Part shown: positions 53,077 through 64,000 of the stretch, piece by piece
How positions within the stretch are numbered: the stretch's first letter is position 1
How the letters are laid out: each line of letters begins with the position of its first letter
Source of the DNA: Roseateles sp. SL47
Lineage (GTDB): Bacteria > Pseudomonadota > Gammaproteobacteria > Burkholderiales > Burkholderiaceae_C
Assembly: GCF_026625885.1 (NCBI RefSeq)
Contig: NZ_CP113068.1
Span: 2,542,001 to 2,606,000, forward strand
Reading direction: 5' to 3'
Length of the DNA stretch: 64,000 nucleotides
Notes under the pieces: model-generated
What the model saw: the letters and a program-made list of their open reading frames with translations, nothing else
Database searches by the model: none
What the model was told of the DNA's origin: nothing
Position numbers and translations under genes: made by a program

Positions 53077-54252
53077 ATGCTGCTGCTGCCACGCCCGCTT
53101 TGCCTGCGCGCGCGCCCGCCCCTGCGGCGGGATTGGCGGCTGGCTGTGCTGGTGACGGTGGCCATGGGCTTGCAGTTGATGACGTCGGCCGCTTGGGCCC
53201 GCAAGGCGCCGGCGCGAGACAAAGCGGCCTCTGCCGCTGCCTCCGCTGCCTCCGCTGCCTCGGCGGCCTCGGAGAGCGCCGGGCGGCGGGCCGCCCAGGT
53301 GGAAACCGCCAACATCGCCGAGTTGCGTGGCCGCATGACCAGCCGGGATCTGGCCCTGTTGCGCCGAGCCGAGATCGGCGACGCCAGGATTGAAGTCTGG
53401 CTGTTTCAGCCGACCCGGCAGTATTACGTCAGCGTCTCCCTGCAGGGCGCGCTGCGCCGTACGCTGAAACCGGTCAATGAATCCGAGGCCTGGCTCAACT
53501 TTGACAGTTTCCGTCGTCTGGCAGCGCTGGGGGATGTTGGCCGCCCGGTTCTGCTGGGGCAATTGAACCCTGGCGGCGCAGCGCCCAGTGGTGCCGGCGC
53601 CGGCAGCGGTGCCGGGCGAACCGCGCCCGGACAGCCTGTGTCACTCCTCGCGCAGTGGGCGCAGTCTGGCCCGCCATCTGGCCCGCCACCTGGGGCGCCA
53701 TCCGGCCCGCCACCTGGGCCGCCATCCGGGCCGCACTCCGGGCCACCATCTGGGCAAGCAGCCTCCTTGCTGCCACCGCCGACCTCCTCATCGGCCGACC
53801 ACAACCCGGCCCTAAAGTCGGCCCTGAACCCGAGCCTGAAGCCGGGCCTGGACTTGAAAACCGTGCCCGTCCCGCCGGAGCGCCTGGGCGCGCCGGACGC
53901 GGTGGATGACATGGATCTGGAGCGTGTCCGTCAGGCCCGGGACGCTTATGTCGGCGCCGCTACGCCGCCGGCAGCCAGGGCTTCCGCTGGTGCGGCCCTG
54001 GTGCCAGCGCCTGCCGAGGCGCAGCAGGTGGCCGGCCAGGCGGTCGAGACGCTCCGTAGAGAGCGTATCGGTGAGGAAGTCGCTCGCCTGGTCTGGAGCC
54101 CCGACTCCGGCCACTACACCGCGTCGCTGACGCGCCAAGGCCGGGTCGTTGGCATGTTTCGCAGCCCTGACCGCCAAGTCGCCATCACGGCCTTCGACGA
54201 TCTGGTCAAGCAATCCCAGGCCCGGGCAGTGGCCAGTGCCGCGCAGCATTGA
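53077..54252 (+). CDS. Unrecognised exported Pro-rich protein with duplicated beta-alpha motif
   Basis: About 391 aa from ATG 53077 (TTG 53026 and GTG 53059 are alternatives in frame). An Arg-rich start precedes a signal-like helix (WRLAVLVTVAMGLQLMTSAAWA). An Ala-Ser repeat follows, then a folded segment (ARIEVWLFQPTRQYYVSVSLQG). A long Gly-Pro-Pro-Ser repeat covers about residues 200-235. A second folded segment (EVARLVWSPDSGHYTASLTRQG) ends the protein. The two folded segments look like diverged copies. Function unknown; a periplasmic or cell-wall-spanning role fits the layout. Confidence 0.65.
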   Translation: MLLLPRPLCLRARPPLRRDWRLAVLVTVAMGLQLMTSAAWARKAPARDKAASAAASAASAASAASESAGRRAAQVETANIAELRGRMTSRDLALLRRAEIGDARIEVWLFQPTRQYYVSVSLQGALRRTLKPVNESEAWLNFDSFRRLAALGDVGRPVLLGQLNPGGAAPSGAGAGSGAGRTAPGQPVSLLAQWAQSGPPSGPPPGAPSGPPPGPPSGPHSGPPSGQAASLLPPPTSSSADHNPALKSALNPSLKPGLDLKTVPVPPERLGAPDAVDDMDLERVRQARDAYVGAATPPAARASAGAALVPAPAEAQQVAGQAVETLRRERIGEEVARLVWSPDSGHYTASLTRQGRVVGMFRSPDRQVAITAFDDLVKQSQARAVASAAQH

Positions 54253-54302
54253 AGGGCGCCACCCTCGATCCCGCCCTGGCACCGCCCACTTCAACACGGG
54301 CT

Positions 54303-54329
54303 CAAGCCCTCCCACCGGAGGGCTTTTTC
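54303..54329 (+). terminator. Intrinsic terminator after the Pro-rich protein gene
   Basis: AGCCCTCC–CACC–GGAGGGCT followed by TTTTT forms a good rho-independent terminator 50 bases after the stop, just before the convergent tamB stop. Confidence 0.85.
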
Positions 54330-54338
54330 ACGGCCGCT

Positions 54339-57300
54339 TCATTCCCACTTCCAGATCCAGATCAGGTCCAGCCCCTGCTGCTCCTCACCGGCCTGGGCCC
54401 GCAGGGTGAATCGCTGCGCGAGCTTGTAGATGAGCTGCCAGTTGCCGGTCGTGGCGTTGAGCCCCCGCTCATAGGCCACAAACACCCCTCGGCTGATCTG
54501 CTTGCCCAGCCGCACCACCGTGCCCCGGGCATCATCCCCCTCCCCACTGAACGACAACTCGTCCAGCCCGATCTGATGAATCAGCTTGTCGCTGGCGCTT
54601 TCGCCGTCCCCGCTGATCAGGGCCATGGCGGCGCGCTGCATCAGGACGGTGTCGCTGCGGCCCAGGTTGTCCGGGGAGCGGCCCAGCACCAGCCAGGACA
54701 GCTTGTTGGTCTCACTCATGTCCGGGTCGGAATAGAGCTTGATGCGAGGGTTGGCGGCCGTACCGGTCACCGTCACACCAACGCGCACGTCGTCGCTCTC
54801 CAGCCCCGGGCGGATGGCCAGCACGTCCAGCCGCGGGTTGTCCAGCGGGCCGACAAAGGTGAACACACCACGCTCCACCTCCAGCTTCTGGCCGTAGGCA
54901 TTGAAGGTGCCGCCTTCACTGCGGATCTCACCTTCCAGCGTCGGTTTGGGCTGGTTGTCCTGCGCCAGGTGCAGCGCACCTCGGATGCGGGTGTCAATGC
55001 CATAGCCCTTGAGTTGCAGGCGGCGGCCCATTTCCACATCGACGTCCAGCTTGATCCGCAGCGGCTTGCCATTGATTTCCGCACGGGCCGGTGCGTTTTG
55101 GCGCACCACCTGCACGTCGCTGTCCAACTGCGGCGCGTCCCCGCGCGAGAAATCGAACAGGCCTTCATTGATGACAAAGCGGCCCTTCAGGTCCAGCAGT
55201 TGCGCCGTTGCGGTGATCTGGGCCGAACCACTGGCCACGACGCGACGGTCCACCCGCTGGAGCAGGGCGAAGGTGTCAGCGGTGAGCTTCAACTGGGCAC
55301 TGGGCTCGCGGCCGAATTTCAGATCACCTTCGGCACTGATCTGGCCATTGCCGCCCTTGGCCGTGAAACTCTCCAGCCGCGCCTGTGTGCCGGACATGGT
55401 CATGGCCAACGCGCCGCTGTTCATGTCCACGCCCATCAAGGCATTCCGCAAGGACAGCTTCTGCCCACCGGCCGTGCCCCGGACTTCCGGCGCGCCCAGC
55501 GTACCGCCCAGGCTCAGCGAGGCATACAGGCTGCCGCCCAGGCGCCACCCGGCCGGCACCCACGGGCCCCAGTTGCCGAGGTTGTCCACCTGGGCTTCCA
55601 CCGAACCTTCCAGCCGGGCGTCTTTGTCCGGAAGGGCCAGCGGGTCGGGGGTCCGGAAGGTGACGGCTCCCCCCACCGCGCCCATGTTCTGGCCGGCCAC
55701 ACCTTGCACGATGTGCCAGACGCCCCGGTCCGCCTGCAGGCCCAGCTTGAGGTCGGTCAGCCCCAGGCGCTGGGTACTGACTTCATCGGTGACGGTCAGG
55801 TCGCCGGAGGTGCGTGACACCATGAAGTCGATGAACAGGTTGCGGGCGTCGCGCCGGGTATTGAAATGCCCATCAATGCGCAAGTCCCCGCCCCAGCCGA
55901 AATCCGGTTGCAGCCGGGCCAGCGCAGGCGCTGCCGCCAGAGGCTCCAGATCCGCCTGGAGGTCCCAGTCGGTCGGCGACTGCCAGTTCATGCGCGACCA
56001 GCGCAGCCCCGCACCAAGGATCTCCAGCCGGCCAGCGGCCAGGCTGGCCTGGCGGGGCTGCAAATGGGGGTCCAACCGCACGCTGGCCGCGAGAGGGCCG
56101 GCCTTGAGCAGGGGATCATTCACCTGATGGGCCTGCAGGTTCAAGCTCAGATCCCGCGCCTGCCACAGTGCGCCCTGCCGCCAGGCCACCAGCGGTTCAT
56201 TGTCGAGCGCCCCCTGCAAGGCCACCTGGGCTTGCGCGCCCTTGGCATCCAGTTGCAGCCGGCTCACCACCACACCGCTGGCCGCTACGGCCTTGGCCAC
56301 CACCTGGGTGTTGGCGGGCGCAGTCAGCAGCGGTGGCAAGGGCAGTTGCCCCTGCGTGTCCAGCGTGAGGCGATGCTGGGCCCAACTGCCTTGCAGGTTG
56401 AGCGTGGCTTCTTCCAGTTGCACCTGGGCAGGCGCGAGCCGGAGTCGTTTCAGGCGGGTGGTCCACAACAGCTTGGCGTCTCGCAGGCTGGAAACTGCCC
56501 ATTCACCACTGCCGTTACCCAACTGGATGGGGGCCAGGCTGCCACCGACATTGCCACCTGCATTACCACCGACGCCTCCCACTGAAGCACCACCCGCATT
56601 GGCACCCGCACTGGCACCCGCACGGGCCAAGGCGGTGGTGCGGGGGGTACTGCCGGACGCGCCGGCCGAGGCGGCATTCACCACCCGCGCGCCGCTGGCC
56701 GCATTCACACCGGTGGCGCTGGGTCGGGTGGTCACGGCAGCAAGTCCGGCCACACCGCCGAGGGAAAATCCCTGGAGGTCCCATCGGCCCTCACTGCTGT
56801 AGACCGCCTGACGAGTGCCCGGTCGCACCAGTTGCACGGTGGTGGAGGCAGTGAGCGCGCCCTGGACCGTGGCCGTGGGCCATTGGCTGCGCAGCAGCGG
56901 TTGCAGGCTGGTGAGCGTGGGCGCGGTCAGATCGATGGCGAGGTTGACCTGTTCCCCGCCCTGGCGCAGCGCCGGATCGATGCGGCTGCGGGCGACCAGT
57001 GACGCGTCGGCCAGGCGAAGGTCCGCATTCAGATCGGGCGTGCCAGTGCCCTGGCGCATATAACGGAGCTGCCCTTGCAGCGGCAGCCCCTGCCACATGC
57101 TGGGCTGCACCTCCAGCTGCGCCTGACCCTGCGGCCAGAGGCTGCCGCGCACCGACTGCAGTGAAGCTTGAAGCCGGCCGTTCAGCGTCTGAGCACCAGC
57201 GCCGCCGACGGGGGCTGCGCCTGACAGCGCCTGCGGGGGGGATCTGGACGCTTGGGCTGTTTGGGCAGATTGTGCCGTTTGTGCCGTTTGTGCCGTTTGT

Positions 57301-58970
57301 GCTGCTTTGGCCGCTTTGGCCACCTGAGGCAAAGCCGATGCATTCGGGCTGACGAGCCTGCTCCGTCCCGCAGGGGCGCTCGACGCTTGCAGGCGCCGCA
57401 GGTCCAGGCCTTGCACGGTGGCGTCCAGCCTGGCCTTCCATCCGTCCGCCAGTGTCAGCGCTTCAGTCAGCGCCAGATCCCCGGTGGCCTTGATCGTGGC
57501 GGGGCCGGACTTCACCTGCAAGTCGTTCAGCACCAGCGACTGGCGGCGCACCTCGGCGTCCAGCAGCAGATCCAGCGGTGCCTGCCATGGGCCCTGGCCC
57601 AGCTGGCCTTGCAGACGCCCCTCCACCTGCAGCGCTTCATCGGCAGCGGCTTTGTCCAGGCCCGCGCGAGTGCTCAGCTTGACCGACCCGCGCGCCTGAA
57701 TCACGGGCCAACCGGGATCCCACTGTCGGCTGTCCAGCCCGTCCAGTTGCAGCGTGACGGCCGTGCCTTCGCGCTGGCTGGTCTGCCCCGTGGCCTGGAT
57801 ACGTCCCCCCCCGGCCAGCCGCGCATCCAGCCGAGGCAGCCGCAGGCGGGTCCAGTTGGCCGGATCCAGCACGGCTTCCAGGGCCAGCGACTGCAGCGGC
57901 ACCTGGTTCTGGTCCAGGCGTCCGGCGGCGCTGTTGGAGAGATCCGCCGCCAGGCCCAGCGTGTTGTCCTTGTTGGGCGTGAGTTGCACCCGGCCGGTCA
58001 GCCCGGTGTGAGGGACACCGGCCTGCGGCAGCAGCGCAGCCAGATCCAGGTCTTTGGCATCGGTCTGCAGACGCGCGACGGGGAAGGGCGCAAAGGGCTG
58101 CACCCGGGCAGCCACCTGCAGCCGCTGCCGGGCGGCCTCCAATTGGCCTTGCAGTGTCAGGTCCTTGAGCGGCCCGTCCAGGCGGAACGGCGCCGTCCAG
58201 GGCAACTGGCCCTGCGCTTGGCTCAACCGCCACTGGCTGGCGAGTGGCAGGTCGCCCCGGGTGCCGATCTGGGCCTGGCCGGAGAGCGTCAGCATCTGCC
58301 ACTGCAGCGAGCGCAACGCCAGCTGGTGATGTTCACCGCCATCGGCGCCCAGGTGGGCTTGCCCCCGCAGTGCCTGGAGCGGCTGCGTCAGGCCGGTCAC
58401 CCACAATTCGTCAATCGCCAGGTCGGAGATCTTCAGTGCGATGGGGCTGACCAGATGCGCTGGCGGCTGCGGCGCGCCGGTGCTGGGGGAGGGCGCGAGC
58501 TGCACCCGCAGGCGAGCCACGGCCAGGCGATCCGCCTGCACCTCGCCCCACAGCAGCGGAGAACGGTTCCAGGCCAGCCGCAGGCCGCGCCACTGCAGCT
58601 GTTCCAGCACGATGCGGTCTTCGGTTCCCGGCAACACCAGCTCGGCGCGCTCGGCATCGAAGTCGCCCAGCAGGCTGCCGCGCGCCTTCTGCAGCGTGAG
58701 GCCGGGCACCTGCGACAGCACCCAGGCGGAACCCCGCTCCGTTTTGAGTCCCCAGGTGAGTACCAGCAGCCCCAGGCCGATCAGGGCGGGGATGACCAGC
58801 AAGGTCCACAGCAGGCCGCGTGCAGCCTTCTGCCGCCGCGTGCGGCTCACCAGCGAAGGGGCGGGCGAGGGGGGCGGTGAAGGGGTGGGAGCGGGGCCGG
58901 ACGCGGTCGGCCCGGAGGGCACTGGCACTGGCACTGGCGGGCGGTTGAGGTCGTCCTGCGGCTCGCTCAT
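54339..58970 (-). CDS. tamB: Translocation and assembly module protein TamB
   Basis: A 1543-aa AsmA-like inner-membrane-anchored protein that spans the periplasm and works with TamA in outer-membrane protein assembly or phospholipid transport. A disordered Pro-rich start leads to a membrane helix (LLWTLLVIPALIGLGLLVL) near 52-70. A very long beta-repetitive body follows and ends in the TamB (DUF490) domain with RLQLKGYGIDTRIRGALHL, LDVLAIRPG and a final aromatic strand ..LIWIWKWE. Two low-complexity insertions (Ala-Gln-Thr repeats near 550, Gly/Ala/Ser-rich near 780) are unusual. Its start overlaps tamA by 4 bp. Confidence 0.95.
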   Translation of the reverse strand: MSEPQDDLNRPPVPVPVPSGPTASGPAPTPSPPPSPAPSLVSRTRRQKAARGLLWTLLVIPALIGLGLLVLTWGLKTERGSAWVLSQVPGLTLQKARGSLLGDFDAERAELVLPGTEDRIVLEQLQWRGLRLAWNRSPLLWGEVQADRLAVARLRVQLAPSPSTGAPQPPAHLVSPIALKISDLAIDELWVTGLTQPLQALRGQAHLGADGGEHHQLALRSLQWQMLTLSGQAQIGTRGDLPLASQWRLSQAQGQLPWTAPFRLDGPLKDLTLQGQLEAARQRLQVAARVQPFAPFPVARLQTDAKDLDLAALLPQAGVPHTGLTGRVQLTPNKDNTLGLAADLSNSAAGRLDQNQVPLQSLALEAVLDPANWTRLRLPRLDARLAGGGRIQATGQTSQREGTAVTLQLDGLDSRQWDPGWPVIQARGSVKLSTRAGLDKAAADEALQVEGRLQGQLGQGPWQAPLDLLLDAEVRRQSLVLNDLQVKSGPATIKATGDLALTEALTLADGWKARLDATVQGLDLRRLQASSAPAGRSRLVSPNASALPQVAKAAKAAQTAQTAQTAQSAQTAQASRSPPQALSGAAPVGGAGAQTLNGRLQASLQSVRGSLWPQGQAQLEVQPSMWQGLPLQGQLRYMRQGTGTPDLNADLRLADASLVARSRIDPALRQGGEQVNLAIDLTAPTLTSLQPLLRSQWPTATVQGALTASTTVQLVRPGTRQAVYSSEGRWDLQGFSLGGVAGLAAVTTRPSATGVNAASGARVVNAASAGASGSTPRTTALARAGASAGANAGGASVGGVGGNAGGNVGGSLAPIQLGNGSGEWAVSSLRDAKLLWTTRLKRLRLAPAQVQLEEATLNLQGSWAQHRLTLDTQGQLPLPPLLTAPANTQVVAKAVAASGVVVSRLQLDAKGAQAQVALQGALDNEPLVAWRQGALWQARDLSLNLQAHQVNDPLLKAGPLAASVRLDPHLQPRQASLAAGRLEILGAGLRWSRMNWQSPTDWDLQADLEPLAAAPALARLQPDFGWGGDLRIDGHFNTRRDARNLFIDFMVSRTSGDLTVTDEVSTQRLGLTDLKLGLQADRGVWHIVQGVAGQNMGAVGGAVTFRTPDPLALPDKDARLEGSVEAQVDNLGNWGPWVPAGWRLGGSLYASLSLGGTLGAPEVRGTAGGQKLSLRNALMGVDMNSGALAMTMSGTQARLESFTAKGGNGQISAEGDLKFGREPSAQLKLTADTFALLQRVDRRVVASGSAQITATAQLLDLKGRFVINEGLFDFSRGDAPQLDSDVQVVRQNAPARAEINGKPLRIKLDVDVEMGRRLQLKGYGIDTRIRGALHLAQDNQPKPTLEGEIRSEGGTFNAYGQKLEVERGVFTFVGPLDNPRLDVLAIRPGLESDDVRVGVTVTGTAANPRIKLYSDPDMSETNKLSWLVLGRSPDNLGRSDTVLMQRAAMALISGDGESASDKLIHQIGLDELSFSGEGDDARGTVVRLGKQISRGVFVAYERGLNATTGNWQLIYKLAQRFTLRAQAGEEQQGLDLIWIWKWE

Positions 58971-60855
58971 AGTGCAATCGCCACACTGAAGTGGAAGCGG
59001 TATTTGTCAGCCAGGTTGCCCCTGGCGAAGTCCATGCGCAGCACGCCCACCGGGCTCCGGTAGCGCAGGCCGGCGCCCACCGCATAAGCAGGCTTGTAGC
59101 TGCCCCAGTTCTGGGCGGCCTGACCGGCATCCACAAAGACAGCACCCATCAGCTGCGGGATTTTTGGGGTGAGCGGATGCGAGACTTCCACGCTGCCATC
59201 CAGCAGCACCCGGCCACCCGTCTGGTTGCCGCTGGAGTCCAGCGGCCCCAGCTCGTTGTAGGCATAACCGCGCACCGTGTCGTCACCACCGGTGCGAAAG
59301 CGCAGGGCCTCCGGCAGGCCCAGCTTGCCCTTGGCAAGGATCTGGCCCATTTCCACCCGGCTGGAAAACAACCAACGGCCGGGCAGCGGGGTGTACCAAT
59401 AGAACTTGCCCACCGCCTTGCCAAAGGGCCCGTTGGGCTCGGTGTTGCTGCTGGCCCAGCCGCCGCCAAACACCACGCTGGCGGTCCAGCCCTTGGTGGG
59501 CAGCAGTTTGGAATCCACCCGGCGCCAGATGTTCTGCTGGTTCAGCGACACGGCGCCCGCCATGGTGGTCTGCACATTGGGCGCATGTTCCCAGGAGCGC
59601 AGCACTTCCACATATTGCAGGCGGTCTTCGGGTTCGGTTTCGCGGGCATAACCCAGGCGCCCCCGGAGGTTGACGTTGACCTGGTCGCCCGACTTCAGCC
59701 GCTCGGCATAAAGCGCCGCCAGGCTGCGCTGCATGTTGGGCTGGGGATGGGAGCTGATTTCGGTGTCGATGGAGCTGTTGTCCCGGCCGAGGGTCAGCTT
59801 CGTGCGCTCCCGGATGTTGAGGTCAAAGGGCTTGCGGTGGGTGTGTTCAATCCCCACCGTGGGGCCATTGACGCTGTGATAACCGACGCTGGTGGTGACC
59901 TGCTGGCGGGCCGCTTCCCGCAGCTTGGCCGTGACCGGCACTTCCACCTTCTCCACCCCGGGTTCGGGATTCACCAGCTCCGGGTTGATTTCCACACTGG
60001 CACTGTCAAAGAGCTGGGTGCCGAGCAGGCGCTCCTGAAAATCCAGCAGCAGGCGTTCGTTGTAGGCGTCGTGCTCCTTGTAGCCGGCCAGGCGGCGCAC
60101 GGCGGCCTCGGGCTGGTGTTTGAGCCCCTCCACCTTCAGCTCGCCCAAGGTGAAGAGCGGCCCGGTTTCCAGCGTCACGGCCACGTCCACCGTGTTCTCG
60201 TCGGCCATCACCACCGCCTGGCTGTGTGTCATGCGGGCCAGTGGATAGCCCTGGGCACGCGCGCGGGTCAGCAGGGCGTTCTTGGCGGCAGCCCAGTCGC
60301 CCTGGCTGAAACCGGAGTGCGCCGGCAGTTGCCAGCTCTGGGTGAGGGTGCGTTCCAGCGCGATGGCGAACTTGTCGCCCCGCTCGGCCATGGCCTTGAG
60401 CGGCCCTTCAATGCGCAGATCCAGGCTGCCGACCAGCGCACGCGGGCCGGTGTCCACCACCAGCCGCAGATTGCGGATGCCGTCATTGAGGTCGCCCACT
60501 TCTTCGGTGCGGACCTTGGCATTGAAATACCCGGCGGTTTCCAGCAGTTGGCGCGCCTGTTCCGGCGCGACGGCGGCCAGGCGGCGCAGTTCGGCAGCCG
60601 TCAGGCGCTGGTCTTCCGGGGTGTCGCGAAAGCGCGCCAGATCGAGGTGAGTCATGAGCAGCGAGCGCAGCTCGGGCGGCGCGTCGATGGTCAGCTCATA
60701 GGCTTCGATGCGGCGGCGGTCGGTGGGCTGAGCACCCTCAGGGAGTTCGGCGGGCGCAGCGACCTTGAGCTGCGCCTTGCGGTCCGAGGCGAACAGCGCG
60801 CAACCCGTCAACTGGCTGCCCAGCACGGCCACCAGGCCCAAAACCAGCCAGCCCC

Positions 60856-60859
<4 letters not shown>
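58967..60859 (-). CDS. tamA: Outer-membrane assembly protein TamA
   Basis: A 630-aa Omp85-family beta barrel from ATG 60859, which overlaps the VWA gene stop. POTRA-like domains run to about residue 270 (YELTIDAPPELRSLL, GYFNAKVRTEEV, TLGELKVEGL). The barrel follows, with GGDDTVRGYAYNELGP near 510, the VRGY/F motif of Omp85 lid loops, and a final strand KYRFHFSVAIAL. The signal peptide ends LTGCALF, a lipobox, which is unusual for TamA. Confidence 0.93.
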
Positions 60860-62037
<1,178 letters not shown>

Positions 62038-62157
62038 GGTCCTCCCCCTGAACTGCAGGGCGTCAGGGCATTATCCATGCCGGGGCATGCGCGTACGATG
62101 TTCGCACGGTCGGTCAACAGGCCCTGGCTGAGCTGAACCGCCGCGCCACGCTTGCCC

Positions 62158-64000
62158 TCAAGACCGTTTTGACTTCTTGTCGTAGCGCTTCAGCCAATCA
62201 AAGAACTCGGCGTACCAGAGCTGACTGTTCTGCGGCTTGAGCACCCAGTGGTTTTCGTCAGGGAACCAGACCAGACGGGCGTCAATGCCTTGGGCCTTGA
62301 GCGTGTTGTAGTAGGCCAGCCCCTGCGCGTCAGGAACCCGGTAGTCCATCTGGCCGTGAATGACCAGCGTCGGCGTGTGAAAGTGCGCCGCGAAATGATG
62401 CGGACTCTGCGCCGCCACCCGCTCCGGCCGCTCCCAATACCAGGCCCCCAGTTCCTTGGCGTGCCAGTGGTAGGCGTCATTGGCAAACATGGCTTGCCAG
62501 TCGTAGCAGCCGGCATGGCAGACGTAGGCACGGTAGCGGCCAGGCGCCACATGGCCATTCATCCACGCCACCATGTAGCCACCATAACTGCCCCCAGTGG
62601 CAAAGACCCGTTGCGGGTCCGCCCAGGGGCGAGTCAGCAGAAGGTCCGTCGCGGCTTCGACGTCCTGCAGTTCCAGTTCGCCCCAGCGGTGGGTGATGGA
62701 GTCCAGGAAGCCCTGACCGAAGCTGGACGAGCCGTGATAGTTGACGCAGGCGACGACATAGCCCTGCGCCGCCATGACCTGATGGTTCCAGCGCCAATGC
62801 CAGCTGTCACCAAACGCAGTGTGGGGGCCGCCGTGGATGAGATGCAGCAGCGGATGCTTCTTCCTGCTGTCAAAACCCGGCGGGTAAATGAGCCACATCT
62901 GGACCTGTTCGCCCAGGGCGCCGGTGAACCAGACCTCTTCATGGCGGCCGATGGCATGGTCGTCCAACACGTCGTCATTGAAGCGCTCGATACGGCGGAC
63001 CTGCTGTTCGTCGACGTCCCCCTCACGCTCCAGCACGGACACCCGCGGCGGGAAGGCGACGCTGTCGTGGAGCAGCACCAGGGTGCCGGCCTCCAGCGCA
63101 AAGGCGCCGGCATGGGCGCCCTCGAAGAGCACAAACGCAGTGAGCGTCTTGACGTCGAACCGCCAGAGGTGGCGGCGTCCACGGTCCTCGGCCAGGCAGA
63201 GCAGGCCCAGGTCGTCTTCGTCCCAGCGCAGCGGCGCGGCGACGTCGTGGTCCCAGTCCTCCGAGAGCACCGCCCAGTGGCCCTGGGTGTCCAGCACCGC
63301 GAGCCAGTTGGGCATCGTGTGCTTGAGCGCCTGGTGGCTCGCCAGAAAGGCCAGGTGATGGCCGGCATGGCTGTAGCAGGGGGCCGTGAAGTCCCAGTCG
63401 CCATCCTGCAGCAGCACTTGCGTCTTGCCGCTGCGCACATCGATCTCAGCCAGCGCGTTGCGGTGGTCCAGCAGCTTGGTCGGCGCCGGGTCAAAGCTGA
63501 AGGCAATGCGGCGGCCGTCCGGCGAGATGTCGAAGGTGGTGGCGTCCGGCTCGGCGCGGCTCAGTTCATAGTCGGTGCCTTCAAACAGGTCGCGCACCTT
63601 GCCGGTGTCCAGGTCCACCACATGCAGATGCGGCACGCGGCCCATCGGCAGGCAATGGTCCCAGAAGCGGTAGAACGCTTCTTCGGTGACGTAGCCGGTG
63701 GCCTTGCGGTCCTTGTCGGCCTGATGCCGTCCGCGTTGAGCCGACTGGCCCTTGAGCACCGGGTCCACCCAGGAGACAAACGCAATGCGCCGCCCATCCG
63801 GGAACCATTTGAAGCACTCAACGCCAAAGGGCATCTGCGTCACCCGGCGGGCCTCGCCACCGTCCGGGGGAATGACGTAGAGCTGGGCCGATTCATCCTT
63901 GTCCCCCTCCTGATCGCGGCGGGCGATGAAGGCGATGTCATTGCCGGCCGGGCTCCATTGCGGCTGACCATCCTTGTCCCCCGCCTGCGTCAGGCGGCGC
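62158..64000 (-). CDS. S9-family prolyl oligopeptidase-type peptidase (N-terminus outside window)
   Basis: At least 614 residues; the frame stays open to the right edge, so the start is missing. An upstream beta-propeller has WD40-like strands (PQWSPAGNDIAFIARRD, FKWFPDGRRIAFVSW, FDISPDGRRIAFSF). The C-terminal hydrolase carries Ser in GGSYGGYMVAW, Asp in GQMDYRVPDAQ and His in PDENHWVLKP. Such acylaminoacyl- or dipeptidyl-peptidase-like enzymes cut short peptides. No signal can be judged without the N-terminus. Confidence 0.94.
   Translation of the reverse strand, partial: RRLTQAGDKDGQPQWSPAGNDIAFIARRDQEGDKDESAQLYVIPPDGGEARRVTQMPFGVECFKWFPDGRRIAFVSWVDPVLKGQSAQRGRHQADKDRKATGYVTEEAFYRFWDHCLPMGRVPHLHVVDLDTGKVRDLFEGTDYELSRAEPDATTFDISPDGRRIAFSFDPAPTKLLDHRNALAEIDVRSGKTQVLLQDGDWDFTAPCYSHAGHHLAFLASHQALKHTMPNWLAVLDTQGHWAVLSEDWDHDVAAPLRWDEDDLGLLCLAEDRGRRHLWRFDVKTLTAFVLFEGAHAGAFALEAGTLVLLHDSVAFPPRVSVLEREGDVDEQQVRRIERFNDDVLDDHAIGRHEEVWFTGALGEQVQMWLIYPPGFDSRKKHPLLHLIHGGPHTAFGDSWHWRWNHQVMAAQGYVVACVNYHGSSSFGQGFLDSITHRWGELELQDVEAATDLLLTRPWADPQRVFATGGSYGGYMVAWMNGHVAPGRYRAYVCHAGCYDWQAMFANDAYHWHAKELGAWYWERPERVAAQSPHHFAAHFHTPTLVIHGQMDYRVPDAQGLAYYNTLKAQGIDARLVWFPDENHWVLKPQNSQLWYAEFFDWLKRYDKKSKRS

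Noticed and set aside
54249..55817. 522-codon open frame on the + strand starting at the end of the Pro-rich protein gene
   Set aside because: It runs through an intrinsic terminator and antisense to tamB; no domain seen.

Overview
The window is a high-GC chromosomal segment with densely packed genes, many ATGA stop/start overlaps, and a fmdB–DUF502–aspS–nudB–phosphatase–clsB gene set. Together these point to a betaproteobacterium of the order Burkholderiales, perhaps close to the Roseateles/Mitsuaria/Leptothrix group. That placement is inferred from gene content and order, not from a marker-gene comparison.

Layout. 1-8.2 kb is part of a type III secretion (T3SS) locus. An unidentified partial gene, sctN and sctO run rightward and converge on a leftward operon: two tiny Gly/Met- or Gln-rich proteins, an unknown 198-aa protein, sctI, sctJ, sctK, a GNAT acetyltransferase, sctT and sctU. 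8.3-27 kb is a housekeeping set (Na+/solute symporter, fmdB, DUF502 protein, aspS, nudB, EEP phosphatase, clsB) split after aspS by about 11.4 kb of accessory DNA. The accessory block holds a TPR protein and a leftward gene set: an 11-residue-repeat protein, a lipoprotein, a FlgH-type L-ring lipoprotein and a 2651-aa type I-secreted Ig-repeat adhesin. This is the most interesting part of the window.

27-38.7 kb carries an esterase and a complete histidine-utilisation region. hutH and hutU run leftward and hutC-D-I-G-F rightward around a palindromic HutC-like operator. Use of HutF plus HutG means formiminoglutamate is converted through N-formylglutamate to glutamate and formate. A chemoreceptor follows. 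38.7-49.1 kb holds a TPR-GGDEF protein, an MFS sugar transporter, an AT-rich intergenic region, a TctD/TctE-like two-component pair, a DUF429 protein, a ketopantoate reductase-like protein, arginase, a LOG-family protein and a MoeB/ThiF protein.

49.3-52.7 kb holds a decayed BPSL0067-type gene with its STY0301-type neighbour, an S41 (Ctp) protease with a clear terminator, a cupin, tRNA-Arg(CCT) and a small membrane protein. 53-64 kb holds an unrecognised exported Pro-rich protein, the leftward VWA–tamA–tamB operon and the C-terminal part of an S9 peptidase running off the right edge.

A cross-scale trait is the number of short tandem repeats (6-18 bp, mostly multiples of three) at gene ends, linkers and intergenic borders, at more than a dozen places. 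All family names come from reading motifs by eye; no database search was run.
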